DNA from: Diphasiastrum complanatum
Lineage: Eukaryota; Streptophyta; Lycopodiopsida; Lycopodiales; Lycopodiaceae
Assembly (NCBI GenBank): GCA_029204225.1
Contig: CM055104.1
Span: 51,053,457-51,117,456, forward strand
Direction of reading: 5' to 3'
Length of the DNA: 64,000 nt
Part shown: positions 50,501 to 62,700 of the stretch, piece after piece
Layout: every line of letters begins with the position of its first letter
Numbering within the stretch: position 1 is the first letter of the stretch
Notes under the pieces: generated by a model
Told to the model about the DNA's origin: nothing
What the model saw: only the letters and a program-made list of their open reading frames with translations
The model's database searches: none
Translations under genes and position numbers: made by a program

Positions 50501-51003
50501 AATGAAATTGGCTTATATTCTGTTTTCATCAGCTTGTCTTGGATGCTGTTTATAATGTTACATGCACTCGCTGTGGTGGCCATGGGCACTTGAAGAAAGA
50601 GTGTTACTCAACTGGAGAGAGAGTTTATGAACTACTCACTGAGGATGATGCTGCAGAAATCCATGAGTTGCAGCTTTTAAAGGAAACCAATCAGGGCAGG
50701 ACAGGTGCAACTCCTTTCTCAAGGCAGGACGCTGGAACTGGAAGATTTCAGCAAATTGTGAAACCAGCTGATGAAGTTGCTGCTGATCATGTCCCAAGGC
50801 TTAAAAAAATGCATAGTTCCAAATCCACTAAAAAATCTCATCTGCCAGACAAAGTCACTACTGTTGAAGAGGCACTGGCTGTGATTGCAAACCTTGAGGA
50901 TGAGAAAAGGAGGGAGAAGCAAAAGCGAAAGCAGAAAAAGGAAAAGAGACACCAGCAGAGAGAAGAAAAGAAACACAAGAAGAGGAAGAAGTATGATGAT
51001 TGA
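44534..51003 (+). CDS. S1-domain and CCHC zinc-knuckle protein, ZCCHC17/pNO40-like (three exons)
   Basis: Exons 44,534-45,067, 45,300-45,533 and 50,533-51,003 join in phase 0 at both junctions (CATGAG/GTTCCC...TATCAG/ATAACA; CAAAAG/GTTTTT...CATCAG/CTTGTC), giving about 412 residues. Order: Arg/Ser-rich N terminus, S1 RNA-binding domain from YSIQKGKVRSIRPYGVFV through GLVYLSQISN, then VEEGDEVWVKVISV and GSVKVGCSLKYVSQ; a linker; zinc knuckle CTRCGGHGHLKKEC; a Lys/Arg/Glu-rich tail ending KKHKKRKKYDD, probably a nucleolar signal. In animals the homologue is a nucleolar, ribosome-associated and splicing-linked protein; the plant role is inferred. ATG 44,540 is an alternative start. Confidence 0.88.
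45068..45299 (+). other. Intron 1 of the S1/zinc-knuckle gene
   Basis: 232 bp, GT...AG, AT-rich, phase 0; it splits the S1 domain. Confidence 0.85.
48558..49700 (-). pseudogene. hAT transposase remnant (DUF659 type) in the intron
   Basis: On the minus strand: WFFYADVIPFNVIKSKY, then after a stop YRCTVVCDGWSNTRRRPLMN, FLRNIDASG, VVQVVMDNAS, FFMCCTCHCLDLLFKDI and the ETKFAETYIVLANLL block; further on LRVVDRKRATMGFIYGLMD and TLHATGYVFHPQW. This order is that of plant hAT-type transposases with DUF659. The N-terminal BED finger and C-terminal dimerisation end are not seen. Stops and frameshifts make it dead. Confidence 0.85.
50471..50498 (+). repeat. Short (GA)n near splice acceptor
   Basis: 14 GA units ending about 35 bp before the AG of exon 3. 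Confidence 0.9.
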
Positions 51004-53859
51004 TTCACTTTCTGCACTGTTAGGGACATGAAATTGCACTTTTTTTCTAGATTTTTGAAGTGGCGGTTGCAAAGGGGTTTTCTATGCAACTAAAGCAGAT
51101 TGTACCATTAGACTTAAGTATAAGATATGATAAAGGAATATTGTCATTATTATCGTTCAAATTGCAACTGTGGTGAGATTGATGTAGGTAGATACATGTT
51201 ACATTTGTAACCTAAGAGGAAATGGCAAACTAAGATAACATTGTGGTATACTACAAAGGCCTTGCTGTAAGGATTGTGTTTTGCAAAACTGTATGCCAAT
51301 AGTTATGGTAAATCATGTTCATGCATGAAAACTCATATTTTGTTATTTGGCCTGTTGCACCACCACTTCACAAGAATTATTACTTGCATATATGACCAAG
51401 GCTTAAAGTACCTATCCTCTAGTATAGCCAGTCTTACAAATTTTAGCACCTCTTTTAGCGTTTACTTTTGCACAAATTACATTCACCAACCTAAACAGAT
51501 TGCCTTTGCAAGGCAAGGCCAAAAAAGTCTAAAAATTTGTGACGTTCTCTTTGAATGTCTATTAGTTTAAACTTTGTGATTCAGCCATGAGTATACTTTT
51601 TCAACATAAATCCTTGGTTTAAAACCTTGATCATGGTGTACTTTTGGACTCCCAAGTAAGAGGGGCCTTACATAAAATATATACAGCAATTTCTGATTCA
51701 AATACTCATTTTTCCCACTTACGTGGTAGGGGCAATACCTAGAGATCATATACAAGTTTTTTTGTTTTTGAACAAGTTCCATGCATATTGAGTACGTAGC
51801 TTAAGATTGGAGCACTCTTGATGTTTTCACAACAGTCTCTTTTTGTCTTCAGGTATCTGTCAACTTTTTTGAAGGGATTTATAATAGTCGGTATTCAATT
51901 TTCCAAGAAAGCTATGATTTAAAAAAATGGACAATTGGTGATTCCAATTGATAGCGATTGATTCCTACCAATGCTAATCTATACACACCAATACTTGTTG
52001 ATAGGCATCAATAGCTATTTATTGTCAAGTAATTAAACCTTTTTGTAGGAATACGTCACCATAAGTGAGAACATCACATTTTGAGCTCTTCATTGCCATA
52101 CATGCCACCACGTTCATTAATTTCACTGTTGTTTGATTTTCAAATCTTGTGCACACTTCTACTGAAACCACTATTCTTTGCTCATGTTGCATGGGTTCAT
52201 CCCCAATCACTAGATTTTCATACATAGGGGTTTCTATTGCATTTGCAACATGCCTTGTGCTTGCTTTGTATCCATTTGGCTTGTTAGGTCTGGTTTGTCT
52301 TTGTGCCACCAAGGCAAATCGGGTGGATTTCGACTCTTCTTGCATCCTCATAACTAATTTTATTTTGTGCAAGCTCTATTGTACGTTGTTGACACTTAAG
52401 AAACAACATTTCCTTGTTATCCAAAACTCAAATAGTGGTAGATATGGAAAATGTGAGGTCCATATAAAACATACTACTAAATGTTTTGTAGGCCAAGCCT
52501 CCAAAATTTATAGGCTTTCCCTCGTGGGCCCTCTTGAGATAGCCAAGCTTTTTAAATGAAACCGTGGCCTCATTGTATATGGCAAACATGATGTTGTTAA
52601 TCCATTGTTCTTCTAGTCGTTTTGGACCTTTACACCCTCTCGTGGATTAAACATAGCTTTGATCATAAAAAATCCCACAAGGAATCAATATTCTTGTCTC
52701 TTATGGTAGATGGATGCATCCTAGTATTGAACATGTGGAGTGCTTGAGCATAAGTTGATAGGATCGTGATATTTGGAAGTAGTTTTTGCCACATCATCTT
52801 CCCCGACAATTAAGTTGACAATAAATTACTCACACCTCTCTTCCAAGAACATAGGGATTGCTAAATATTGCTACAACTATATATCAATGCTAGAAAGTAG
52901 CTTTCTGTTTGAGCTATCAATTTATGGTAGTTTTGTTGGAGGATGAACAAGTGGCCATTAAGCCCATGAATTAGTCTTGCAAAACCTTGTATATTGTGAA
53001 TTGCTAGGTTGGTGGTGGCTAGTGTCCTAGTTGAGCAAGACAAGGTAGTAGACACAAGGGAGGGTCCTTAAGCAAAAACAATGTTGATTCATAGGGGCAT
53101 GAAATACAACAAGGAGATTAGAGTTGCCATGCAAGGAAGCCTCCTAGTCAACAAAGATACACAAAAAACAAGATATAGATCATGTACATGACCCACCAAT
53201 AGACTAAGAAGAAATCACAAACTTCAACCTCACACAATCATATCCATATCAGCTATCAACATCCATGTTACAACCTCGTAATCAATCCTCTAATAGCACT
53301 ACAAAATATGAAGGGATATTGAGTAAATGAAGAGCCTTCATAGTAAGAGATACAACTATTAAAGCCAAATGCAAAACAATCTAAGAAAAATAAGTAGGGG
53401 AAGCAGCTAGCACAACAAATGTAGTATTTTGAATCAGTTCACCAACAAACTTAATAACCTTAAATAGTTGCGCAAACAAGATTGAAGCATGACATCAAGA
53501 CCAGGGATGAATAGGCCTTGGAAGAGAAGAAGAAACTTGGATACAACAAAGAAATTATGAAGGGGCATTTTCAACAATAGAAGGATAAATTTCTCAACTG
53601 GTAGGCCCAAGAAGCTAAACAAATTTAAATTCTAAAGGAAATATTTGGGCACCATTAAAAAAATGCCAAGGTTCTGAAAGGAGAGTGAGATCAAAAACAA
53701 AAACAAACTAATAAGGAGAGAGGCTAACAAAATTGAGAAAAATGAGGTTTTTACCAACTACAAATGCACGTTGGACTTCTTCAAAAGGTGACGCCACATG
53801 TGTAGAAAAGAGGAGAGGAGGGTTGTACATATCATGCATTGTACTCATGTTTTTGATAT
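51004..53859. other. Intergenic, no gene seen
   Basis: Starts with the 3' untranslated region of the S1/zinc-knuckle gene. The 52,025-52,372 open stretch (minus) has no recognised motif. The rest is AT-rich. Confidence 0.4.
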
Positions 53860-54119
53860 CTAATCAGAGTGCATCGTTCCACTACTATTCTATTCTATTG
53901 TGCATTGTATTACTCGATTCATCTTGAACTCTCTTCTTGCTGGTAACTACCGCACTTTCAATCCATTAACCACCTGCTCCACTTCCGCTGCATCACGCAT
54001 TTCCACCAAATTTCTACATAATATCAGAGTGGGTGGCTCAATAATCTGCATATTCAGTCTCGTTTCTACTGAGACCTCATATCAGCAAGTGCGCAGCCAA
54101 TAGTATTCTGCTATTGTTG
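53860..54119 (+). repeat. Presumed LTR end and leader of copia element 3
   Basis: TAATCAGAGTGCATCG, then CACTACTATTCTATTC and ATTCATCTTGAA resemble 9,875-9,955, and ATATCAGAGTGGGTGG (about 54,022) resembles a diverged primer region just before gag. Boundaries are not fixed. Confidence 0.35.
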
Positions 54120-54325
54120 TTTCTGATTCTACTTCTAGTTCCTCTCTAATTGACAAACTCGATGGAGAGAACTACCATATCTAGAAGTTCAAGATGAGAG
54201 TTGTCCTACTAGCCAAGGAACTGTGGGACATAGTTGATGGTACCAAAATCAAGCCAAAGGCTGATGCAGCTAGCATCACCAAATGGAGACAAAGATATGG
54301 CAAGGCATTTGACTTAATCACACTG
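54120..54325 (+). pseudogene. Copia gag start, element 3
   Basis: IDKLDGENYHI*KFKMRV, then KELWDIVDGTKIKPKAD and ITKWRQRYGKAF: the N terminus of copia gag with TAG at the usual Trp position. It breaks off at about 54,325 and is joined directly to integrase. Confidence 0.8.
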
Positions 54326-54850
54326 TTTTTTATTTTCTGACTTTTATTGATGACTTTTCTAGGAGAACTGCTACTTGGTTTTTGAAGAATAAATCCGATA
54401 CTTTCAGATTCTTCAAGCAGTTCAAGGCATCTGCAGAAAATCAAACTTAGAGAACAATCAAAGCTATACGTTCTGATAGAGGGAAAGAATACATCTCCAC
54501 CGAGTTCAAGAAATTCTGTAGGGCCTATGCAACACACCACTAGCTACTCCCCTCAGTCCAATGGAGTAGCAGAACGGAAGGATCGGACACTTATTGAGAG
54601 TGCCAAAAGCATGATGGCCTATGCTTCTCTTCCAAAATGATTTTGGACAAAAGTTGTCACCATAGCTACCTGCCTGCAAAATCGATCCATCACCAAAGCC
54701 CTGAATGGCAAGACACCCTATGAGGTGTGGACTGGATCGAAGCCATCACTCAAACATATTCGAGTGTTTGGATGCATTGCCTATGCTCAGATCCCTGAAG
54801 ATCTAAGAAAGAAGTTGGATGACAAAAGCAAAAAATTGATTTTCATAAGC
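54326..54850 (+). pseudogene. Copia integrase, element 3, frameshifted
   Basis: FIDDFSRRTATWFLKNKSD (Asp), IRSDRGKEYISTEF (Asp), SYSPQSNGVAERKDRTLIE (Glu), FGCIAYAQIPEDLRKKLDD. At least three frame changes and two stops. The N-terminal zinc module is deleted together with most of gag and protease. Confidence 0.85.
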
Positions 54851-55905
54851 TTGATGTTTAGGATTTGGTGGGGGGGCCGAGGCTTGAGGAGGAGCAACTT
54901 CAAGCACCTACACCAAGAAGATCCACTAGAGAAAGATCTAAGCCAAGAAGGCTCACTTATGATGAGGGAGGAAGGCAAGTGGAAGGTGAGACTTCCTATC
55001 ATGCATTCTTCATATTAGATGAAGAGCCTCATGTTATCACAATTGGAAGATGTTTCAACTTGTTGTTTCTAATGCCTTCCTCAACGGTTACCTTGAGGAG
55101 GAGATCTACATGGAGCAACCACCTGTATTTGTGAAAGTTGGTAAAGAAGCAAAAGTTTTCCTTTTGTTCAAAAGTCTCTATGGACTAAAACAAGCACCAA
55201 GGTCTTGGTATGCAAGGATCAACTCTTAACTCGTATCACTCGGATTTCATCTTAGTGAATATGACCCTTCATTGTACATTAAGTTTGTAAATAACTTTGT
55301 AGTTATTCTTCTCATCTATGTAGATGATATCATTCTTAGTGGAAATAATGAGGAGCTAGTTGAAGAAACTAAGTGTGCACTTGGTAATGAATTTAAGATG
55401 CAAGATCTAGGAGTTCTTCACAACATTTTAGGCCTAGAAATTGACTTTTGGAAAGATCATGCTTTCATAAGTCAAAGCAGATATGATCTTTCCATGCTTA
55501 AAAAATTCCAAATGGAAAACTATAAAGGCGTAGATACTCCAATGGATCACATTGTAAGAGTTCCTATAAAAGAGGATGAAAGATCCTTCGAGGACATCAC
55601 TCTTTATAGGAGTCTTATTGGCCCTCTTATTTGGTTAACTATGACTAGGCCTGATCTAAGTTTTTGTATGCACAAATTAAGCCAATTCATGCAGGATCCA
55701 AAGATACATCATTGGAAGTTGGCAAAGAGAATCTTGAGATATGCATCTTCTACCTTAGACTATGGATTGATCTATAAAGGAGAAGATCTAACTTTGGTTG
55801 CATTTTCAGACTTGGATTTTGTAGGCGACATAGTGGATAGAAAATCCACAAGTGTAATTTTTATTGGAGGGAATCTAGGCTATCAAAGAAGCAAGCAACT
55901 ATATC
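54851..55905 (+). pseudogene. Copia reverse transcriptase, element 3, with internal deletion
   Basis: A hydrophilic linker (STRERSKPRRLTYDE) is followed directly by AFLNGYLEEEIYMEQPP, KSLYGLKQAPRSWYARI and LLIYVDDIILSGNN, the RT active site (YVDD), then FKMQDLG, RPDLSF and SDLDFVGD. The RT N terminus before AFLNG is missing, and TAA interrupts INS*LVS. This is the only YVDD motif in the window. Confidence 0.88.
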
Positions 55906-56266
55906 CTTGTCATCTTGTGAAGCTGAGTACAAAGCTCTTACGACCACAACTAAGGAAGTTTTAAGGATCAAAAGGCTACTCATGGAGCTAAAGTGTTATG
56001 GAGATGAAGACCTTCCAATTATCAAGAATGATAACATCTCGGCTCAGGCTCTTGCAAACAATCATGTATTCCATGCAAGGAGCAAACACATCAAGGTAGC
56101 TCATCACTTTGTAAGAGAGAAAGTAATTGGGAGAGAGATCTTATTGGAACATGTTGGATCTTCAAGTTGTGTTGCAGATCTTCTCACCAAGCCATTGCTC
56201 AAGAATGTATTTGTCAAGATGAGATCTAATTTTGGGTTAATCTCAAAGTCCATGGTGAATAGGTAG
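55906..56266 (+). pseudogene. Copia RNase H end, element 3
   Basis: SSCEAEYKALTTTTKEV, KNDNISAQALANN, HVFHARSKHIKVAHHFV, CVADLLTKPL. It is shifted by one base from the preceding frame. The stop is 17 bases before the presumed 3' LTR. Confidence 0.88.
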
Positions 56267-56281
56267 ATATATTTTAAGGAG

Positions 56282-56632
56282 TGTTGTGAAAAATGGTAAA
56301 ACATATCTTCCTATGTTGAATTTGGGGGCTATGCTCACCTTATTTCTTGTAAATAATTTATTGTACATAGAGGTATGTGAATTGAGCACATAACCTTCTA
56401 GAATAGGTTGAGTTTGAGTTAGGTAGATTCATTTATGATGTCGTGCAAAAGATTAGATGACATGCAATATTAGTTAGGAAGCATGCAAACAACATGCAAT
56501 CAGTGCATGCAACATGCAAGGCAGATTATGATCTACACATGTCTAGGTAGCTTAGGGAGCTGACATGCATCCATGCGATATTCATGCATGCAGTTAAACA
56601 TGTGGATCTATGATAGATGAGTTAACTCCAAA
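56282..56632 (+). repeat. Probable 3' LTR start of copia element 3
   Basis: After TTTTAAGGAG, a TGTTGTGAAAAATGG opening resembles the LTR start at 832 (TGTGAAAATTG). The region is rich in GCATGCAA/CATGCAT words (56,460-56,600). The LTR end is not found; a gypsy gag piece follows. Confidence 0.45.
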
Positions 56633-57142
56633 ATGCTAAAGGATGTGGCCGAAAAGACCTTCCCTATCCATGGAAGTATATGGTGCCCTGTGTGTGCTCA
56701 ACGCCATACTGCCAACGTGTGCCCACATGCAAGAATGTACTATCAGCAGGCACCACGACTGCTGTACCATCCGTACAGACCACCTGGACCTACGAATTAT
56801 GCACCGAACTACACTGCCAATGCATCCACGCAGAGGCCAGGACAATACCAACCAAGGCCAATAGGCCCAGTTTTTCATCAACCTCGATCCTTTGGTTCTA
56901 TGAACCATCCTACACCACTTTTACATTCTGAACCAGAGTCTTCTTATCCAAGGCCGATCGCTCCCCATCCAATACAACAGTCTTTTGTAGAGAGTCAGCA
57001 TATTGCTACATCGTCTATCACACAAGTTGATTCCGACTACATAGACCCAACGATGTATTGTATAGAAGATACCAATGAGCCTGCTCATCAAGTTAGATAC
57101 CATTTGCACCTTATTAAAATTAGTAGTCTTAGATGTGTCTAG
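56633..57142 (+). pseudogene. Gypsy gag fragment with zinc knuckle
   Basis: WCPVCAQRHTANVCP is a CX2CX3HX4C knuckle matching WCSICTGNHIANECP of the Athila/Tat-like gag at 36 kb in spacing. A Pro/Gln/Tyr-rich tail (YHPYRPPGPTNYAPN) follows. It is not preceded by the gag core. Confidence 0.6.
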
Positions 57143-58207
57143 GCTCGTCTAGTCTTACTGATTCTTTTGTCATCCACGGATACATAGTTGCTTCTGATCC
57201 AAATACAGCTACATCCTATCTAGCAATTACGTAAGGTCTATCTTAAACATCATTCATAGATAAGACCGAGAATGAACCACCTCAGATCTGTGTCTTCATT
57301 AAGTCTCTATGACCAAGCAATTGATATCATACCCTGGAGCCAAGTTTTGAGCTACCGCCTGATGAATCATGAGTTTTGTGTCTAGATGGTAACCTGTATG
57401 TTTTATTTGAGTGAAAGTAATCTAAGACATAATTGTCTTATTGCATGCTACGTGAATGTTATACGTTATCACTTGTTTTTCTTTTGTAACACTGTAACTA
57501 TGGCCTTTTGCCAAATTCGATACTAGATTGCAAGAGTTTGGTCTAAGAGTGTCATGCAAATCCTTCTACAGAGTTATCTGCTACAATTTTTCATTTTTTC
57601 TCTTATTTCAAGTTTTGTCCTGTCAACTATGTCATTTGTTGCTACCTGTTTGTTTGTTCTATTGTTGTATGGTTTAGTGTGTTTTTCTTTTGCAGCAGCA
57701 CTATAGGTGATATTTCATCAGCAATTTTATTCTACCTCTACAATTGCAGTATCACACGAATTTTCATTGGGATATATCTATACATCTTTACCAATGATTT
57801 CAACAACTTTCAATATGAACAAAAAGAGCAGTCAAGGACTTCAACAACAAATGCTCAGTTTGGCAACAAAACGAGCATCTTATCATATTGCAACCATGAT
57901 CTAGCAAAAGATCCATCTTCCCACCAAGATGGAATATCCGCGACAACACCAACACTGCCATTCGCAATACGCAGTTGGTTTTACGTAAGCGCTACAATAT
58001 CCACGCTTTTCCAATTGCCTCACCATGGCCATTAAATCATCAATAAAGTGGTAACTTGTACCCGTGAAGGGCTCTCAAGTCACATCAAGGGCAAAATCTA
58101 TGTGCAAATCGATGCAGACAACCAACTACACTGACTTTGACTCCTCCAACACCATAAGGAGCGGGGTCTTAACATTGCACTTGGCGTGGGACCGCCAAGT
58201 TCTTAAC
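57143..58207 (+). other. Decayed interior of a collapsed gypsy element
   Basis: No pol domain can be recognised between the gag fragment and the LTR at 58,219; most of the element is deleted or unreadable. The open stretch at 57,679-58,035 has no known motif. Confidence 0.35.
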
Positions 58208-58218
58208 GGAGGGGATTA
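58208..58218 (+). promoter_or_regulatory. Polypurine tract
   Basis: GGAGGGGATTA directly before TGTAGG, the presumed LTR start. Confidence 0.5.
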
Positions 58219-58227
58219 TGTAGGCTA

Positions 58228-58548
58228 ATATTCCAAGGAATATTCTAGCCATCCTGCGGAACATCTTCAAAAATACAAGTAGGATAGGATTTAAACGTAG
58301 AACTTGCCCAGCAAGTTTAGGCTTTTACGGTATCCATATTGGCTTAAGTTATTTAGTTCTAAGTTTAAATTGCCATGGGCACTGCACATATTCCAAGGAA
58401 TATTCTAGCCATCTTGCGGAACATCTTCAAAAATACAAGCGGGATAGGATTTAAACATAAAACTTGCCCAGCAAGTTTAGGCTTTTACGGTATCCGTACT
58501 GGCTTAAGTTATTTAGGTTTAAGTTTAAATTGCCATGGGCACTACACA
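58228..58548 (+). repeat. Two tandem copies of a 160-bp unit
   Basis: 58,228-58,387 and 58,388-58,548 differ at a handful of bases (CCTGCGG/CTTGCGG, AAACGTAG/AAACATAA, CCATATTGG/CCGTACTGG). Confidence 0.93.
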
Positions 58549-58695
58549 TAGATATGTAATTTCAAGTTAAGTAAAAGTTAGTCACAAAGGCCTATTGGGG
58601 GTTTGTCCCATGGCACCAGTGTGATTCAAAGTTAAGTTAATCTATGTGGCTTACTTGTCCCATAGTGCATTTCTGTAAGTGACCACCACTCCAAG

Positions 58696-58703
58696 TATAA
58701 ATA
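58696..58703 (+). promoter_or_regulatory. LTR TATA box
   Basis: TATAAATA within AAGTATAAATAGGAG, well placed inside the presumed LTR. Confidence 0.6.
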
Positions 58704-59399
58704 GGAGTGGAAGAGTCCATTTTCGGGAAGAACCTCATTTGCAATACATGCCTATCTTTCTCTCTGAGTGTTCTTCCTTGTGTTGTTTCATGTACTGTGT
58801 TACTTCACATGGTATTGTATATTATTCATCTGGCAACAGGCTAAGTTAATCTAGGCCCTCCATTCTCTAGTAGGGTAAGCCTTAGAGGATGAGATTTAGT
58901 TTAGGGTTTTATCATTTAGGTTAAGCCGTCATTTGTAGTTGTTAAGGAGAGAAAAGAGAGAAGAGTGGATCTTACCCTCAGGATACTCACCCTATGCTCA
59001 TAATGCTCTTCCCATCCTCTTGCTCAAGCTAGTTGGAGAAGCCATAGCATAGACTAGTCGGGAGACTGCCATAGTCATGCTAGATGGAGCCATAGCCGAC
59101 GAAGGATGCTGAATCCAACACGTATAAAAGAAACTGACAAACTCAAGCTTGATAGAGCACCCTCTCTATAGTGGGCAGATCTCCAATCTCTCTTCACACC
59201 GTATTGTAGAGAAACCTTCATCGAGAACAGGTGATATATAGCGGTCCAAGAGGAAGCTTTGTAGAAGAACCCTTCTGACCAATTTTGGTGGGAAATTTTT
59301 GAATAGTGCAATAAATGCTTTGGTTGGAAAAGGCTTAGGACCTTAAGATTAGGAGTCTTTTTTTGTGATTTGATCAGGGAAGGTGCCTTAGACTAAAGA

Positions 59400-59725
<326 letters not shown>

Positions 59726-59735
59726 ACCGCACGAG

Positions 59736-62700
59736 GTAGTACAGTGGGGAACGTAACAACTCGATCAAGGTAGCTTTGAGAGTAAGACCTCGATCAAGGT
59801 AACTACAACTATAAATCTCATGACCTCAATCGTGATACATTTGTATGAGTCAATCAAGGTGTTTGCAGTATGATTAGAGAAAAAAGACCTTGTTCGACAT
59901 ACATCTCCATTCATATTCTAAGTCAAATTCAAAACATTTCAAAAACTAGAAATCCAATTACTTAAAAGTCAAAAAACCTTGTTCGATATATACATGTGTG
60001 AATGTCCTCAAATTTGATGCACTTGACAAAAGACCTTGAGCGAGGTGTATGCAACACATCATGGTCCAAAACATGACGTCGTGAACTCGATTGAGCTCGT
60101 TTAAGAGAAAACATCTTCAACAAGACTTAAAGAGAAAGAGAGATGGTGCTCTTTGACAATTTTATGCAGAAAACTAATGCCCATTCTTTGACAGTCATAG
60201 TTTTTCACAAAAAGCAAGCCTTGCATCATTTTGACAGTCAACGACATGTTTTTGACCAATTTTCATTTTGGACATAGGTGACACCACAAATCTCAACATT
60301 ATGAAATTAGTAGTATTTTTTGTTGAAAAGTTTCAAAAACTTTGTGAAATAGTGTAGTGAAATAGTGTCCAACTAGTAGACAAGGACAAAAGCAAAGTTG
60401 AAATTGCCTGTAATCCTTGCCCTATCATAATGAGAAAAAAGAGACCTTTACTTAGAGCATGTAAATCATAATTTTTTCCAATATTCGTGTAAGAAACTGT
60501 TTACCTGGTTGTGTGTTTTTGATGTAGAATACATAATTTTCATCCAAAAGATTTGTCATGTACATAGGGTATGGGCATCATCTACATATAGTCCAATGCC
60601 TGGCTAGAAAAAATTGTTGTCTATCTCATTTTGGGACAATTTGATGTATATCGTAGAGTTGAAACCTCAATATGTCTCAAATAATAAAATATACTTGTAA
60701 GATATTACTTGAGCAAATGAATATGAACATGGAATTGGCATTAATCTTTGTTTGACCTCTCTTTAGCACGGTATGACTTACATTAGCTCTATAAACAAGT
60801 CCTTTTCAAAATAGTCTTCATTACAAAACAAGATTAGTTGAATTGGTCAAATTTCTTTCCCTCACATCCATACAATATTCAAAATATTTCACCTTATCTA
60901 ACATGTGAAGACATAAGAAATAGAAACTTTGCCCTTGTACTATTACAAACTCATCAAGCATGCTAGCATGACTAGCCCTTTCTAATGTGGAAACAAAAAG
61001 AGCATTCATCTCCTTTGTACCTCAAACCAATCTTTCTAAAAGTGTGCATGTACCATTGCATCAATATGGTTTAGGAGTTTTTCAAGAAGTCATCACACAA
61101 CTTTGAGATGGCGTATCAACTACATGCTACTTTATCACTTAAAGCATATAGATAAGTGTTCGATGTATTCAATGCATATTGAAGAGGCATTGTGAAAATA
61201 TATACATCACACCTTTATTGTGCAACATTCTTTTGGTAGAACAAAAGAATTCGTGTGTTTTACTACCAATTTATTATCCATTGTTATAAATAATAGTCTG
61301 ATTTCCCTATGTTAATTATATAAACGCATGCATGTGCATGCGCACATGTGCATGCATGTATTGAGCCATGTGTCGAGTCCCAAGTTCCCCAAGATGCATT
61401 AGCTAGTGTTCACAAGAAATTTGTCACAATTCTCTCTCAATTTTCATTCATGCTCAATGTGGAGGTATTTTTAAAGTGATGATTGTTTCAAGTATTACAT
61501 TACAACTCAAGATTAGTCAAAATGTTACTTTCCATAACTCCCCTTGAGACTAAAAACTTAGTGATCTCAATAGTTTTGCTTCTGTCAAGTTTTTTTTATG
61601 GTTGATTAAAGAGAGCTATCCTGAAAAACAGGAGACATGTTCACTTTTTACTCAGCAAGACTCATAAATGTCCACTAGCAGACTCTATTCTCCCAAGGAG
61701 TTACTAGGTATCCTTGATTCATATTCAACTGACTCGAGCATCACAAAAACCTTCTTGGATTAACCAGCAGCTACCTGGATTATGACATCGATAAACATCA
61801 TTATCTCTATGAACAAGTTCTATGTATGATTTGCCAAGCATACCGACAATGTCCAAAGTACAAGTGCTTCCAATTCTATTTATTGGTACTGCTTGTAAAA
61901 AAAGATGACTCCTAACACATTAGTAAAATGTCGTGAAGCCCCTAATGCATGTAGTGAACATGAAGAATGTTTTATTGCAAGTAATAATTATTTATAATCT
62001 CATATTCTCTTTCTATCACTTTACTTTCTAGCTCTTCTAACTATAAGAAACCTTCATACTACTGTTCTGTTATGTTAAGAGCTTCAAAATTGCACTTCGA
62101 ACATAATATGCACACCTGTGCCAGTTAAACATAGAAGACTATTGCCCTGGCCACCTCATCGAGAAAACTGTAGTTAATAGTTAATTTTAACTTCGAGATA
62201 CAAACTCCACTTCAGCCAGTAGTTTCATAAGAATCTAGCTACCAAAAAGGCCACAGTTGAGGTAAAACAATTTTAGTGCACGAGTTGGACTGAAGTCATG
62301 AAAAAAGACCTCACAAGAATATTGCGCTTCTGAGTTACCATGAACACCAAACACCAACAGTTCATTTGACTTGAACATGCAACAAGAATATGATTGTATG
62401 TGTCCATAGAAAAAGAATCAACCATCTGAAATAGTTCAAGATTTCAAAAGACTTATAGCAAAGAACAACTACTATCATACATAAAAATGTTTACATGAAT
62501 TCAATAGGAATCCACTCATTCTCTCATGTATACCTTTCCTATAGCTGAACCAGACCTGATCATACCCTGTGCTGGCACTTACGGATAAGCCGCAATCTAC
62601 TATTATTCAATTAGTACAATAATGGTCTTAAACAACTTGGAATAGATTTGTGAGTATCTGGGTCAAGCTTCAACTTGTAATTGTGCAACCTTTCTCATGA

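Larger units (their letters stand above)
45534..50532 (+). other. Intron 2 of the S1/zinc-knuckle gene, 5.0 kb, transposon-bearing
   Basis: GT at 45,534 and AG at 50,531-50,532 join the S1 exon to the zinc-knuckle exon in frame. It contains a hAT remnant on the opposite strand (48,558-49,700) and a short (GA)n at 50,471-50,498 about 35 bp before the acceptor. The rest shows no gene. Confidence 0.8.
58219..58850 (+). repeat. Gypsy LTR with internal duplication
   Basis: Starts TGTAGGCTAATATTCC after a polypurine tract. TATA box TATAAATA is at 58,696-58,703. Two tandem 160-bp copies start at 58,228 and 58,388 (ATATTCCAAGGAATATTC...). The end is uncertain; GGCAACA near 58,848 is a candidate. Confidence 0.55.

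Noticed and set aside
52025-52559. Possible transposase-like frame (minus) and opposing frame (plus)
   Set aside because: No zinc finger, catalytic block or splice partner could be read; left as intergenic.
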